From positions 13,530,716-13,594,715 of the forward strand of contig NC_045142.1 of the NCBI RefSeq assembly GCF_008831285.2: DNA of 64,000 nucleotides, read 5' to 3'. The position numbers were made by a program, and so were the translations under genes. Below are positions 24,868 through 37,810 of this stretch, piece after piece. Within the stretch, counting starts at the first letter, position 1; each line of letters starts with the position of its first letter. This DNA is from Nymphaea colorata (lineage: Eukaryota > Streptophyta > Magnoliopsida > Nymphaeales > Nymphaeaceae). The notes under the pieces are model-generated. The model saw nothing but the letters and a program-made list of their open reading frames with translations. It made no database searches and had not been told where the DNA came from.

Positions 24868-27800
24868 TGCTTGCTTGAGTCGTAGTCAACCATCATCCTT
24901 GGTTGGCCTGACATTTAAATAGAACATGATACTCACCTGCCCATATCTCAAACATACATCTTTGGAACCAATTTAATGACTCCCACTCTGTGATGGCTGA
25001 TATAGTTGGCTATGTTCTTGAATCCTGAAAACATATTCTACATACAAAGCTAATAACAAATGAATCCAAGTTTCCAACAAAATTTGTTTGATTATAGTGT
25101 CTGTCTTTTTTTTTCCCCTTTGTAGGGGTATGGCAGGTCATTGTGGATGATGCATGGATTTTTTAAAGCAAATGGAAGCTGTGGGTATCTTAAAAAACCT
25201 GATTTTTTGTTGAACAATGGTGGTGCAACATTTGATCCACAAGCAAAGCTCCCAGTGAAGAAGACACTTAAGGTAAATATTCACCAATTAAGAGTTATTG
25301 ATGATCCATTAATTTTGTCTAGATAATTTTGTTTATACCTGTAATTCCTTTGATGTTGTTAACCAGGTGATGGTCTACATGGGGGATGGATGGAACTTAG
25401 ATTTCAAGAAAACACATTTTGACACATATTCTCCACCTGATTTCTATACAAGGGTATGAATCTTTCTATCTTATTGAAGTTTGAATCTTGGGGTTCATTT
25501 TTACTGAGGTAGTACAACTACTTTTTTCATGATTTTCTCATGATATCAAATAAGAAAAATAGAGAACCTAATGCTTTTGCACTTCATAGAAAAGTATGGC
25601 ACTACAATGATTTGTTTGGGATTATATGCTTGAATGCATCATGTATCTTGTTTTAGACATGACCGTTCTATCCAGAGTTCCTTAGAGTTTTGGTCCTTTT
25701 TTTGTCTATTCCCCATGTTGCCTACCAGTGAAGAGATTGTCCAAAAAATGGTCCCACATGAGCTGACGCTCAAGTGTTACATCCATTATGCAAACCTATG
25801 TTTTTTTTGGTGCTCCTTAATTAGTCCAGTTTAAAGTTTCGATGGAACAGTTGGACACTAGTAATAGCTGAACCAACAAAAAGTAACTGTATTGAAGAGA
25901 AGTGAAAACAGCTAAAAGATTTCCTGTTGTACAAATTTTGGAACAAAGCAGCTGTAACCAGTGAAATTTGTTCTAGTAGACTTCGTTATTCTGCTTCATG
26001 ATAATTTTAGCTGTCTGCGTTGGATCTCATCTCCAGGTGGAATTGGATTCAAGGTGGGTCTTTGCAACCAGAAGTTGGAAGTGTAAAGTATTAGGCACAA
26101 ACACAAACAGTGATAGAAAGGCTCACATAAATAACATTCATGGTTCAGCTTTCAAATGCTATATCCATGATCGCTCCACTCCCACATTTTTCTATTTTTC
26201 TTGAGAAGAGATTGTATCTCCCTAACAACTTGCTAGAATTACAAGATCTTGGAGATCCCTCAAAACTGATATCCTAGAACCATATTTTACATCTTTTTCT
26301 TTTGGTAACCAAATATTACAAAATTGATATTCCTTTTCACCTTTTATCTTGATCACAATGATATTATGGTAAGCTTGATTCTTTCTTCTAAATGCAGCTG
26401 GGGTTGTTTTCTTTGGATTTAGTTTCCTATTGTTAAAACTTACTCACAATCCAATCCCTTGTTAGGATATCAGCCAGCTGACTTTGCGATTCCACAAGCT
26501 TGACTCTATTCCTTTCTTGGCAACCCTCTTTTAACCAAATAGTAGTTAACTTGTAATTTTTCATCCATGCATAAAATTTTGGATTTTGTGATTAATTCAG
26601 AAAAACAAAAGAAATCATAACGCGACTACCCAGGTGAGCTTTCACACAAGTTCCTTGATGAGTTACTGGAGTCATAGTACTGCAAATGCTCCAAATTCCA
26701 CATTCTTCTATTAAGCTTTTTGCTAGATTTTGTCACAGTTTGCTTCTTAATGGTTCCCATATAGGTAAGGTAACCACTACCCAAATCTCCCATCATCTGA
26801 GCATCCTACTCGGTGTGCATCAGTAAAGGTTGTCAAATCAATTTTCTCATACCTGGATATTTGAAGCCCATTTTTGTTGTTTCCAAAACCAAAACTGTTT
26901 TGCATAAGCATAATATTGTGCTGTAGGATCGTGCACAAATTGACAAGTATCATTAATGGCATAAGCAATATTTAGTCTAGTGAAATCCATGTAGTGAATT
27001 GCTGCAAGAATATTGTTGGATTTGTCTTGGTCTTTTAAACAAGCTCATTCAAAACTAACTAAGCAGTAGCCACCTGAAGACAGAAGAGCACCTGAAGACA
27101 GAGGCAACCATCTGATGATCACCCGGTAGATTTCTTTGAAAAAAAAAAGATGCACCTTGACAGCAGGAAGGAGTCTTGATGGATTTTGAAGCCATCATTC
27201 CTGTTTTCACAAGCAAAACATATATATATGTGGGTGTACACTTTACCTTATGACCAATTCAACTCCTAACACAAAGTGCAAATTATTGGAATCCGTTAAT
27301 GAGAAATCCTTTGCATATTTTAAAAGTTGCCAACAACTTCTTTACAGTTTCAAGTAACAATAATATCAGCTTTATTCATGACAAAAAAGACGTTTTAAGC
27401 ATTGCCTGGATGGTCAACCATTTCATTAGAGCTTGCTCAGCCATAAAGGTCTCAATTAATTTTACATGAATGATTTGGACTTTTCTTTTTTTAGCCCAAG
27501 GGGCTCTGCTAGCTCAAAAGAACTTCATCCTTTAAGAAATTGTGAGGAAAACCATTGTTCAAATGAAATTGTTGAACAGCCCAACCTTGACTGGTAATTA
27601 GAAAATTGTGGTTCCCTTGAGGGCAGAAAGTCTTAAAGTACTCTATGCCTTCTTGTTGACTTTTGTGTGTGCTCTTTGTGTGTTTTGTGCATTCTCGGCC
27701 ATTTTTTTCTACCTTTTTCTTCTAGTGGAGAATTACTATTTGTTCAGCTTATGAAGGTCGTCTTGAGATGATTCATATCAGTTCTAAAGGGAAGATAACC

Positions 27801-29272
27801 TTACACAGCATCTGAGCGTCGGTTGACCAGGTTGAATTTTTTTCGTCATATCCAGTGCCTGACATGTGTCTGGCCATATGGATGCAGCCATGCAGGTACA
27901 GTGTGCTTGTAGGCTAGCTTATATGACAATCCCCATACAATGACCAAGAAGCCAAGAATTGAAAATGAGAAGGGATGGATACTCAAAGATGGCCCCTAGG
28001 AATGAAGAGATAAATTCCCAAATTCAATTCACACAGATGCTTCACAAAGGTCCAAAATTGGTTTTGTTAGCCTTATTGCAAGTACTTCTGCTCTTGCCAG
28101 TGACTCCTTGTGTATAATTATGGGCTAGCTGAGCTGCTTTATTAAAACACTCTATAATTGTACTGACTAGTTAGTGATGGCCGTCTGGTCTTAAGCCACT
28201 GAGCCGCTGCACCAACCAAGGGGCCAGTCTGCCTGATTGCCCCAATGCAACAGCTAGATTGGCTTGCTCTAGCCATGTGGTGCCAGTCGGAGGCCACCCC
28301 TGGTCATGGCACCTGGCTGGTTGCCTTTGGTACTTGCGACAGCACTGACTAAGGTGCTGTTGGACAGGATGGTCCTATATTGTGACTCTGCCATCCTCAA
28401 TAAGTCTAACATTGCTTTGTCTACTACCTATCATGGTACCATCTATGTAACATGGGTATGGAGTGTGGGTGCTATTGCAGGCTCGGATGCAGCAATTTTC
28501 ACCAAAAAAAAAAAAAAGAAAAGAAAAAACAAACAAAAAAGTATGGGTGCAGTGGGGATATATATATCTACATGTGTGAGAGAGAGTGTGTGTATGTCTA
28601 TATATATGTATATCATTTGCTATATAGTCAATTAACTGTTTAATGGCCTGTCTCAAGGGGCATAGAATAGCTGGTTGGGTTAGGGGCATGTGAAAAGGCA
28701 TGTCTCTTGTTCAATTGCTGTGAGCACTGTGTCTCTGCGTCTTAAGGTAGTACAATGTGGTGCCTATGTTGAAGGGTGCAGCGCTGCCATTGCCGATGCC
28801 AATTCAGCTAGGACCCTAGAGGCAAGGAGAATGGGGGAGTCTTTGGCCCTTTTCTAGGTGCTGAGTTGTTAACTTCTTGCTCACCTGGAGCTGTTTAGTA
28901 GCCTTATTTACATTTTTGTTATTTCCATTTTTGGAAGAGAAAGACTCTGCATGTCTCATTGTTCATGGTATTCAACAGGTTGGTATTGCTGGGGTTCCAG
29001 CAGATACAATAATGAAAAAAACGAGGACAATTGAGGACAACTGGTCACCCTCTTGGAATGAAGAGTTCCAGTTCCCCTTGACTGTTCCTGAGCTTGCATT
29101 GCTTCGGATTGAAGTGCATGAATATGACATGTCTGAAAAGGATGATTTTGGGGGGCAGGCATGTTTTCCCATATCAGAATTGCAGACTGGAATCCGAGCT
29201 GTGCCACTTTTTGACAAAAAGGGCGAGAAATTTAGATCTGTAAAGCTGCTTATGAGATTTGAATTGTCATGA
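20381..29272 (+). CDS. PLC: Phosphoinositide-specific phospholipase C (plant PI-PLC)
   Basis: Nine exons join in phase to 595 codons: 20381-20704, 21100-21296, 22965-23100, 23215-23457, 23556-23797, 24082-24199, 25126-25272, 25367-25453, 28979-29272 (TGA). All introns are GT-AG. Residues 1-108 form the EF-hand-like N-terminal lobe of plant PLCs. The X domain (about 109-252) has [12 protein letters not shown] with catalytic His126, VRVIELD with metal-binding Glu156 and Asp158, LHGR with the second catalytic His172, and TLEDH with Glu206. An acidic, Lys/Glu-rich linker (about 253-325) precedes the Y domain ([13 protein letters not shown], then [16 protein letters not shown] and [13 protein letters not shown]). 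A C2 domain follows (VMVYMGDGW to the end, with [11 protein letters not shown] and KDDFGGQ). The enzyme hydrolyses phosphoinositides at membranes in a Ca-dependent way. Length and residues indicate an intact gene. Exon 2 uses a weak donor (GTCTGG). Confidence 0.96.
21297..22964 (+). other. PLC intron 2
   Basis: The 1,668-bp intron has a weak GTCTGG donor and a CTAATCTAG acceptor. Reading phase across it (AG|G, Arg174) and the family sequence HGRTLTTP both fix these limits. No other feature was seen. Confidence 0.85.
24824..24866. repeat. (GA)n microsatellite in PLC intron 6
   Basis: About 21 uninterrupted GA dinucleotides lie inside the intron between 24199 and 25126. Confidence 0.95.
26395..27000 (-). 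pseudogene. Copia RT/RNase H fossil in PLC intron 8
   Basis: On the minus strand, one frame just below 27000 reads [20 protein letters not shown] followed by [10 protein letters not shown], the Copia region between reverse transcriptase and RNase H. A second frame then gives [17 protein letters not shown], the start of RNase H with its first Asp region. Stops and frameshifts are frequent. No LTRs were found around it. It lies in the 3.5-kb last intron of PLC, antisense to it. Confidence 0.7.
27840..28978 (+). other. Remainder of PLC intron 8
   Basis: This part of the intron looks like repeat-derived DNA (short TA and A runs near 28500-28610) without coding sequence. The acceptor TTCAACAG precedes the last exon at 28979. 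Confidence 0.5.
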
Positions 29273-30279
29273 GATGTTTGGTAATGACCTTCTAGTTGCT
29301 CAAATATCCCTTCCATCACAAGGCCTTTCCCAATCCTTGAAACATTGTTGTACCATTTAAGTGGCTTGTACCTTCATGTGACTATCCTGTGCAAAACCAG
29401 TTGTGAATACGGTAATGTATGTTAGAGTTCTTTGTAAAAGCCATTGCCTTCATTTTATCAAATGTTCTATTAAAAAGTTTGCTGTGAAAGGTACGCAAGC
29501 ACATGAAGTCAAATCTGATGAACATGTTCTGCAAGGCAAAATATACAGTTTAAATCTGTGGCTAGATTGTGCTGTTGGCAAGTGAATCTCGAGGGTTTTG
29601 CTAAGCAAAGGTCGACAGTATCATATAAGTACGGGCGTGCAGGTTTGGGACCTGGCACCACACAGATACGAGTGGTACGCCAGTGCTATTATGTGAAAGT
29701 AATTGTCTTATGTATGAAGTTGTAAGTTAGAACTTATGTGAAATATGTCTTCAATACATAATAAAATAATGACTAAGAATGAAACATTATGTATTTAATG
29801 TGAAGGCCAAATGACAGGAATGAGAAGCATCTTAGTACCAAAGTAGACGAGGTATCCATTTTGCAGAGATGTTAGCAAAAGGAACCCCCCTTGGCCTGGC
29901 AAAAGGAAGAACGCGTCGTAACTTCTGAAGTAGTGAAGTCTAGTGGCTTTAGGTTGATTCATAAAGAATTAAGAGCCCCAAAAGGCCTCTCTGGGAAATG
30001 AAATTTACTACCAATATAGGTGCTACACATGATTATGAGCTAATAAATCTGGCCTCCCACAATTTCTGAATATGGCCTGAGATGTTTTAACTCAAGTCCA
30101 CAAATAGGTAAGAGAAGACTCAAGGGCATATCCTTGTGGTCTCTCAAAGACGCAAACCTATCAGGCCATGACAGATCCCGTTAATTCATGTTACCGGATT
30201 TTGTCAGCTCCACTTTCTTTTGCTGGTTGTTTAGCCTGGATGCTTCAAGATTTCAGATTCAAATAAAACCTTTTTCTTT
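29273..30279 (+). other. PLC 3' UTR and flank
   Basis: Sequence after the PLC stop codon. A cluster with AATAAAATAAT at 29758-29768 could be a polyadenylation signal. Small open frames here resemble no known family. Confidence 0.5.
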
Positions 30280-30284
30280 AAATT

Positions 30285-30675
30285 TAATGGTTATCTCAAA
30301 GGTATTGTCGAACTTATAAAATAGATTAGTTTTAGTTACCTCAAATGTGCAGTAGATGAAGACTAATTCTGGTGCCCCGACGGGGACAACTACTCACAGT
30401 TCAGAGAACACCCAACTTCACAATCCTTACTGCAATACCTCAGCAATCAACCAAAGGATTTAGTTTCTCTCCAAACATGGATATATTTCCATTTGTGTAT
30501 TGATTGCCATTTCCGCCATTCGCTCTTCCATTTTCCTTTTCTCATTAATCTTTGCGTTTTCAATCAAAACTGAAAACGACAACTGCCAACCATGCAGTCG
30601 ATGGTGCGTTACCATACTTGGCTCATAAGCTTGGATCCTGCCAATCACAGGCATATTCAGACCCGAAGTCCAAGA
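30285..30675 (-). repeat. 3' LTR of the 30-39 kb retrotransposon
   Basis: The 391-bp repeat matches 38939-39244 over its whole length, apart from about 85 bp (around 30410-30500) that the other copy lacks. The best-conserved block is around 30525-30625. Confidence 0.85.
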
Positions 30676-30766
30676 TTCTCCCACTCGAACTGACAGGCAA
30701 GGAGACAAAAAGATTTCTTTAGTGGTTTAGGTGTGAGTTGTTATTCAGCATACTAGCTATAGGATC

Positions 30767-31045
30767 ATGCCACCCGCAAGCATAGTAAAATTGACCAGCT
30801 ATATACCGGTTAGAGCAACACAGTGGCTCACCTGCAAGAAAAAAAAAAATTTGTATGCATCAAGAATAGCTCATTGTGCCCTAGAATAAAAACTCATCGA
30901 CACGATGCGACCCACAAGCATAGTAAAATTGACTAACTATGTACCGGTTAGAGCAACACAGTGACTCACCTGCAAAAAAAAAAAATGTAGTTGTATGCAT
31001 CAAGAATAGCTCATTGTGCCCTAAAATAAAAATTCATCGACACGA
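30767..31045. repeat. Tandem duplication, about 138-bp unit
   Basis: The segments 30767-30904 and 30905-31045 are nearly identical, sharing GTACCGGTTAGAGCAACACA-type sequence, an A-run and CATCAAGAATAGCTCATTG. It lies between RNase H and the 3' LTR. Confidence 0.9.
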
Positions 31046-31896
31046 GTCTCTACTTATTCAATCCCTCAGCACTTGATGATGCTAAATGTGTTAGACTGAG
31101 GGCTCATACTATGCTTTATATTTACTATTGAATCAAGCCTCCCCCTTTTTTTGGTGATTCAACTTTGCGGACAATAAATATAAGCAGTAGTATAGTTACC
31201 AATTGATCTTCCTCTCCTACTATATTCAACAAATTTTGAATCGGTTGTTTTCCTAGATATGTCCCATTAAGCCGAATCTCTCATGGCCTTAGGCGGCATA
31301 ATCAAGTCCATAAGGGCAACCAAAGTAAATACATAATTTTACATCCTATATTTATTGGGATTCATACAATGAAGAAGCAGGGATAATTCTTCATCTCTCA
31401 TTTCTGTCGACTTAGTTATCAATGCAACATATGCGATATGTCTCACGTATCACGGCCCATCAACACACTTTGAATAAGTATATGCAAGCATTAAAAGGAA
31501 TTTTCACAGCCATACAAATCACCAAGAGTCCAAATCGTTCAGAGAATTAACTTGAGTTCTCAAAAGATGTCCCTCTTAGTCCCACTAAGATGATATAAGC
31601 CCTTGAATCTGGTTTCCTGGTCTACATGATGTTGGAGATTATGTCAGTCTTTAAGTTCCATGATATAAGACTTCAACTTGATCCAATCAACGCTATAAAA
31701 AAAAACTTGCACACAATTTCATCATTTCGTACATGACATTTAAGATCCACAAAACGTGTATCTCTTCTACATACTTACATATACATGTGTGACATATATG
31801 AATTTAGTCATGGGATTTTTTCATCTAAAGAAAGATTATATTCTATTGAGTCCCATAGACTTTGCATTCTTCTTAAATACTTCAGTAGTAATTTGC

Positions 31897-32260
31897 TTAA
31901 TAAGATAATTTGTTACCATCTAATGAGTAGGAATGTAGTTTAGTGACAACTTTTTTGTTTTGTACTACATCTCGCAAGTGCTTGCATCTAGTATCGATAT
32001 GTTTGGTTTTACAATGAAATATGGGATTCTTGGCAAAAGCAATTGTGGCTTGATTATCCCAACAAACATCAATCAGAGCACTTGCTTCTAAGACAATGTT
32101 AAGCTTTTTGAAAAATTTCATCAACCAAACACCCAATTGTACTGTCATGGACCCAGTTACAAATTCAGCTTCCATGATAGATAGAACTACACAAGTGTGT
32201 TTCTTGCTACACCAGGATATAGCCCACAATTGAGCAGAAATATATCTCCAAACATAGACT
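31897..32260 (-). pseudogene. Copia RNase H remnant
   Basis: A 110-residue minus-strand open frame shows the Copia RNase H end: SWCSKKHTCVVLSIMEAEF, then CWDNQATIAFAKNPIFHCKTKHID and a histidine-containing C-terminal region. It matches the family throughout but has lost the linking sequence to the reverse transcriptase part at 32.5-32.8 kb. Confidence 0.85.
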
Positions 32261-32498
32261 TACGTTCATTAGGGTCTCCTCCCCAATTTACATCTATGTA
32301 ACCCCTAAGTTGCAGTTCTCCACCGTGCCGTGATAGCATAGTGTCAAGTTTTCAGTGCCCTTTTAAGTACCACATGATCCTTTTAACAACTTTCCAATGA
32401 ACATGTTCATGATTTGACTGATAACTATTGACTGCCAATTGCATGACATATGTAAGGTTTTGTACACATCATTAAGTACATTAGACTGTTAACCGCTC

Positions 32499-32775
32499 TC
32501 AAATAGGGTAAATTTGATATTTTACCGCTCTCAAATAGGGTAAATTTGACATTTTCTTTCCTTCTTTTGATGTTTCTAGACACACTCTAGTGGAAAAACT
32601 ATCACATTTACTTATGGAAGAATCTATTGGCTTGTAGTTTTTCATATTGAATCGCTTCAAAACCTTTTTAATACAAGACACTTGTGAGAGAGTAAGAAGT
32701 TTTTTTGAGTGATCCCTTTTAATCTCTATGCCCAATATAAATGTTGTTTTGCTCATGTCTTTCATTTCAAAATGA
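32499..32775 (-). pseudogene. Copia reverse transcriptase remnant, C-terminal part
   Basis: The minus strand reads MKDMSKTTFILGIEIKRDHSK and LTLSQVSCIKKVLKRFNMKN, the conserved segment that follows the YVDD block in Copia reverse transcriptase. The YVDD catalytic block itself is missing. A short duplicated block (ACCGCTCTCAAATAGGGTAAATTTGA) occurs at about 32491-32548. Confidence 0.85.
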
Positions 32776-32779
32776 TTAG

Positions 32780-34035
32780 ATAGTCAATCCTTCATTGACT
32801 CGATCACTTGATTTAATAATTTTCAATATCTAATTATCATTAAATAATAATTTACTCGATCAAAATATGTTATTATTTAAAAATAATCAAATCAATGTTC
32901 TATATATATAATTAATATGAAAAAAGTATGAAATGTCATATGAATAACTTATGAAAAAATATACAAATCATATGAAAAACTTGTGGAAAAAATATGAAGT
33001 TTTTTTTATTATTTTTCATTAAATAAATATATTATTTAAGGTTTCCTGCTAAAATACACGGTGAAGAAGCTTTCATACTTTAGTTATAAAAATTGTGAAT
33101 ATTGAACATTAATTGGTTTATTTTTAACTAATAACATAACATATTTTAATTGACTAAACTATTATTTCATGTTGATCACTTATTGTGAATTAAAAGACAT
33201 TATTTAATGATTTTTTCTCATTTTATTGAGTTATTTGAAATAATTTGTGTTACACCCGTAAAAGAGTTTTTAATAATATATCAAATAATTTTTTAATCCT
33301 CTTACCTTTATTACAATAATTATTTTTTTACATGAAATTATGTAATTGTTCCAATGATATGTAAGATAGTTTATTAAAAATTGGACAATCTGTTGTTTTC
33401 CTAATAGTTAAAGGCTTTTGCTTACAAATTTTTGAATTTTGTGTTATATATCAAATACCTAAGACTTTTGGACATACTATATGATTATACAAAATAATTT
33501 TCTTGATTGATTAAATAAATAATTTTTAATTTCATAAATTAAAACTTTTTTATGAGTTCAAGAGTTTTTTCATATTAAATAAATCTACTTGCCATTAATT
33601 TTCATATTTTTAAAAATACTAATTTTTTTGAAATTTCTTTATAAAAGTTTATTATTATTATTTTTAATTAAATAAATACATTATTTAAGATATTCTGTGT
33701 TATTATTATTATTATTATTATTTAAGTTTAGTTGATGCCTTAACTATAATAGTTTTCTTGTTTACACAAAAACGTTTAATTAAATATAATATTAATTATT
33801 TATTAATTGGTTTTGTATGATATAGTTTTAAATATTTTAAGTACAATGTTATACATAGTAATTATATGACTATTATTATATGCAATTTCATAAAAGTCAT
33901 CAGCTTTTAATCAAATTATTTGTTCATATACAGTTTATATTCTTTATTTATCATAATTTTAAGTTGGTGCGTTTGGTTAGACCTTTTGCCTAACCATTCA
34001 TAGGTCACAACTTCAAAACTTGGAGAAACCAATTC
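32780..34035. other. AT-rich stretch interrupting the Copia reverse transcriptase
   Basis: Very AT-rich DNA with TTATTATTATTATT runs (near 33700-33722) and no coding sequence replaces the central reverse transcriptase. Its origin is unknown. Confidence 0.5.
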
Positions 34036-34039
34036 AAGC

Positions 34040-34361
34040 TCTCTCTCAAGTTCGGATTCGGATATCATCGGATTCGGATTCTCGGATATCAACTCACGGT
34101 TCAGAATCGGATATCAGTAATTCGGATTCGGATATCAACTCAGAAATCATCGGATATTTACTTAAACCCGAATCCGTATCCGAAGGATAAGATGGTTAAA
34201 AATCCGATCGGATATTTACTTAAAACCGAATCCGAATCCGATCGGATGTTACTTCTTAAATCCGAATTCGATCCGATTTCTCAATCGGATGTCAAATTGC
34301 TAACCATATCCGATTGTTTTCGAGTAATTCGGATCGGATATCCGATCCATTGACATCCCTA
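34040..34361. mobile_element. GGATTCGGATAT-rich hAT-like element (one end clear)
   Basis: The stretch is packed with GGATTCGGATATC-like words in both orientations. Its right end reads TAGGGATGTCAATGGATCGG on the opposite strand, the terminus shared with the elements at 17.9 and 9.2-9.5 kb. The left terminus was not found, so it may be truncated. It interrupts the Copia reverse transcriptase. Confidence 0.6.
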
Positions 34362-34384
34362 CTAGTACATATACAAAACAATTG

Positions 34385-35720
34385 CTAGTATAAGGTGAAC
34401 ATAAGTCCTATTGGCAACTGGAGAGAATGTCTCATCATAGTCAATGCCTTCTTTCTCAGTGTATCATTTTACCATGGATCCACTTGCATTTTTTGAACAT
34501 AGAGAACAAATGGTCTTCCTTACAGGAGGAAAATTGAGAAGTTCCCAAATCCTTATGGACCTCATCTCCTCTTCCATTGCTTTCTTCCATTCTTCTTTTT
34601 TTGGACAAGAGAGAGTCTTACACACCCTTTTATGACATCAATGTCATCAAGTACTACTATCGTGGCTTCATCTTCTATCTCAAATCTGCGATATGGAATT
34701 ATTTTCCCTGCATTCTAACGAAACATCACTATGCAGTTCACTCTCACTATATTGAATCGATTGAGGCCATACATCTTGTGTCACTATCTCTTGATCATTT
34801 GTCTTTGTATATTCTAGGTCACCCAACTCATATAGTTGAACATCTCTATTTATATCATTCTTCTTAAGGTAATCATTTTTCAAGAATGTAGTATCATTGG
34901 AATCTATGCGAGTCACAATCCTATCTGCATTTTCTCTTAAGAAGACATAACCTTTGGAGTGTTCACAATATCGAATAAAGATTTCTTTCCCCTTGGTCCC
35001 AGTTTACCATACTGGTCGATGATTGCGAATCACAAATGACTAACGTTTGGCTCTCTGCCCATCCATCATTCATATGGAGTTGATGAGGTACACTTTTTAG
35101 GCACACCGTTAAGGATGCATGTTGTAGTCAGTAGAAAATCAACTAAAAAAGAAATAGGTAACTGTACTTATGCCATCATAGATCTGACCATTTCTATCAA
35201 TGCTCGATTTCTTCTCTCAGCAGCACCATTTTGTTGTGGTGTACATGGAATGGTCAGGTGTCTATCTATGTCTTCTTCATCGCACATTTCCTTAAATTGT
35301 TCAGACAATATTCTCAACCTCAATCTATTCAAGGGGCTTTGATCTTTTGATTAAGATGATTCTCTACTAAGTTCATGAATCATTTGAAGCAATACAATGC
35401 CTCAGACTTGTGGAAGATTAAATACACATAATAATAGCAAGTATAGTCATCAATAAAAGTGATGAAGTATGATGTACCGCATTTAGATGCAATACTCATT
35501 GGTCCACATGTGTCAAATGGATGAACTGTAATATAATGAAAGCCATAATTGCTTTCCCAAATGGTTTTCGAGTTTGTTTTCCTACTAAAAACTATTCATA
35601 GACAGGCTTGTCAATATTTGTAAGGGATCGTAGTAATCCCTCATGATCTACTGTAATCAATCTATTTTGTCCAATATGCCCCACACCAGCATTTCAGATA
35701 CATGCATGCATATTAATATA
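34385..35720 (-). pseudogene. Copia integrase and N-terminal reverse transcriptase remnant
   Basis: Following the minus strand across several frames: a DxxGPM-like integrase start (about 35490), CTPQQNGAAERRNR (about 35200-35250), linker sequence, and YDETFSPVANRTYVHLILA (about 34385-34440), the start of the Copia reverse transcriptase core. Stops and frameshifts are frequent and no long open frame remains. Confidence 0.75.
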
Positions 35721-36399
35721 CATTAAAGCATTCATTGTTCATATAATAGGAATTTGAATAAGTATTTAAAACAAAAAAAAACCATTTATTAACACACTAA
35801 AACAAATAATTGAGGCTACAGACAATATACTAACACAATTGTCTTTAAAAGGAAGTTTATAGCCAAATGTCATAAAAAAAATAAACAGAAACTAAATTTC
35901 GTTGAATATCCGAGGTGTGAAAATAGTAGATTTCAAGTACTTGCCAAAACCAGCTAGCAAGTGTCTGATCCATTGCACTTTTGCACGACTAGTGTTCCCT
36001 AAGAACAACGACCTTTTCCTTGCTCGATACTTTCGATATTCAATGAATGCACTGCGATCATGCATCGTATGGTCTATTATTCTTGAGTCTATAATTCACA
36101 AATGATGAGATCCTGCAATTAGAGCACAACTTGAAAAAAAAAAAAAAAGAACTTAAGGTCTAAGAAGTGTGCACATTCTTTGGTTCATTGCAGTATAGAG
36201 CGAATGACTAAGCTTCTTATATTTGAAACATTTCACCTTACTCTTGTCCTTCTTTTCATTGTGCTTTCTGTGGCATCTTTGTTTTTCATCTTGCTTTTTA
36301 TTTTTCTTACCTTAATTTTTGCATGTTTATTTTTAAACAACCTTGGACTATCTCTCCTTTTGTTTTTTTTTACTACTTGAATTTGTTGTTTATCTGTAA

Positions 36400-36860
36400 T
36401 GTTGTGTTCCTATTGACTTCAGCTTTCTAATCATATTAGCTATCTTCCTGAGATGCTGACTAAGAGTAAGTTGGTTCTGTTTATGATATAATCCAAATTT
36501 AATAGTGAGCTTTTTGAGTTTGGCTAATGTTCCACCAAACCTGTCCTTAAGGGCTAGCCACACTTATTTTGTAGCAGTATAATGCTCAAACTAACACGTG
36601 ATGTCATCTTGAATTGGGCACAACATTGTGACTCTAGCCACACTATCATTTTTACATTTCCATGCATTATAAGCTTTAGAGTCCTTTTGTGCTTGTGCAT
36701 TATTTCCCTTAGGTCTAATCATGATGTGGTTCAGTGCATCAAGAGCTTTAACCTTTTCTAAGGCGAAACTATATTTTTCTGTCATATATCACAGTTATCC
36801 ACATTCAACTTCTCAATGCATGCTAAATCTAAGATTGACTTACTTGGAGCAGACATATCC
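36400..36860 (-). pseudogene. Copia gag remnant
   Basis: The minus strand has a possible gag start at 36856 (MSAPSKSILDL), then a frame with KVKALDALNHIM, AYNAWKCKNDSVARVTMLCPIQDD and, past a stop, a WLALKDRFGGT-like block. These match the order of the UBN2-type gag domain of Copia elements. The zinc knuckle was not clearly seen in the stretch 35.7-36.4 kb. Confidence 0.7.
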
Positions 36861-37810
36861 TAAGCCAACCAGAAAGAAAACAACCGCCATAATTATTAAT
36901 GTGTGTCACTAATATATGTCAAAGAAAACTTATTGCACATTTATATGTATAGCTAAGTCAACACCTCTAGTTGTATAATACTTCACACTAGATGTAGGAT
37001 CAAAAGGTCACTAAATTTGAAATCATCTCCCACTCTCTTAGTGATCTGTGGCTATACAACTAAGTTGTGTACGTTAGCTCTAATATCTTACTGGAGTAGA
37101 TGCCCATCATCATGTATACGAAACCAAGTATTACAAGTACAGTTGAAGAATTAATCATGCATAAAAATTGAATCATTAATAAAATAATGCAATTTCATTA
37201 ATTATCCATATAAAATTGTTCATGAATGACAAGCAGACAAACAAAATGTAGATAAAAAAAAAATATGAATCTGAATAGACCCACTACAACAATGTTCAAA
37301 GATTGTCTTAAAAAAGAAGAAAAAACAGAATAAATTCAATCTACAATGCCTATGTCTAAAAGCTGAGTTTAGATCTCGCATAATTGTGTGCTACATCGAA
37401 AAATTTTGATCTATAATCGAAACGCCCTCATGTTGAAGAAGGTTTCAAAGTTGTTCTTTCTGGCATGCCATTTGTGACATCTCACTATTCCTTGAATGTG
37501 GGTGTCGCAACTTCCCATTCCTAAGGACACAAGTATCATCTCGGGCACGGGATCGCCAGAACTCTTGTTTTATTTAGTGCTATTCCACGAGTTTGATCTC
37601 AGTAACTGCCTTATCAAAAGTTAATACACTGTCATGTCTGTCCAAACATTTTTCTCTAAATATCAACTAGCATCGTTCTTTTCTCTATTGACAAGAAAAA
37701 TATGAGCGCCTATGTCACTCTAACCAGCAACCAACTGCCCATTAGCCACTAGTCCAAGCCTACCTACCAACACTGACGTCTCTTTTGGCCTGGGGTAGGC
37801 AAATAAAAGG

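Noticed and set aside
28306..28701. Open frames of about 108 residues on both strands in PLC intron 8
   Set aside because: They run through poly-A and TA-rich simple sequence and have no family resemblance.
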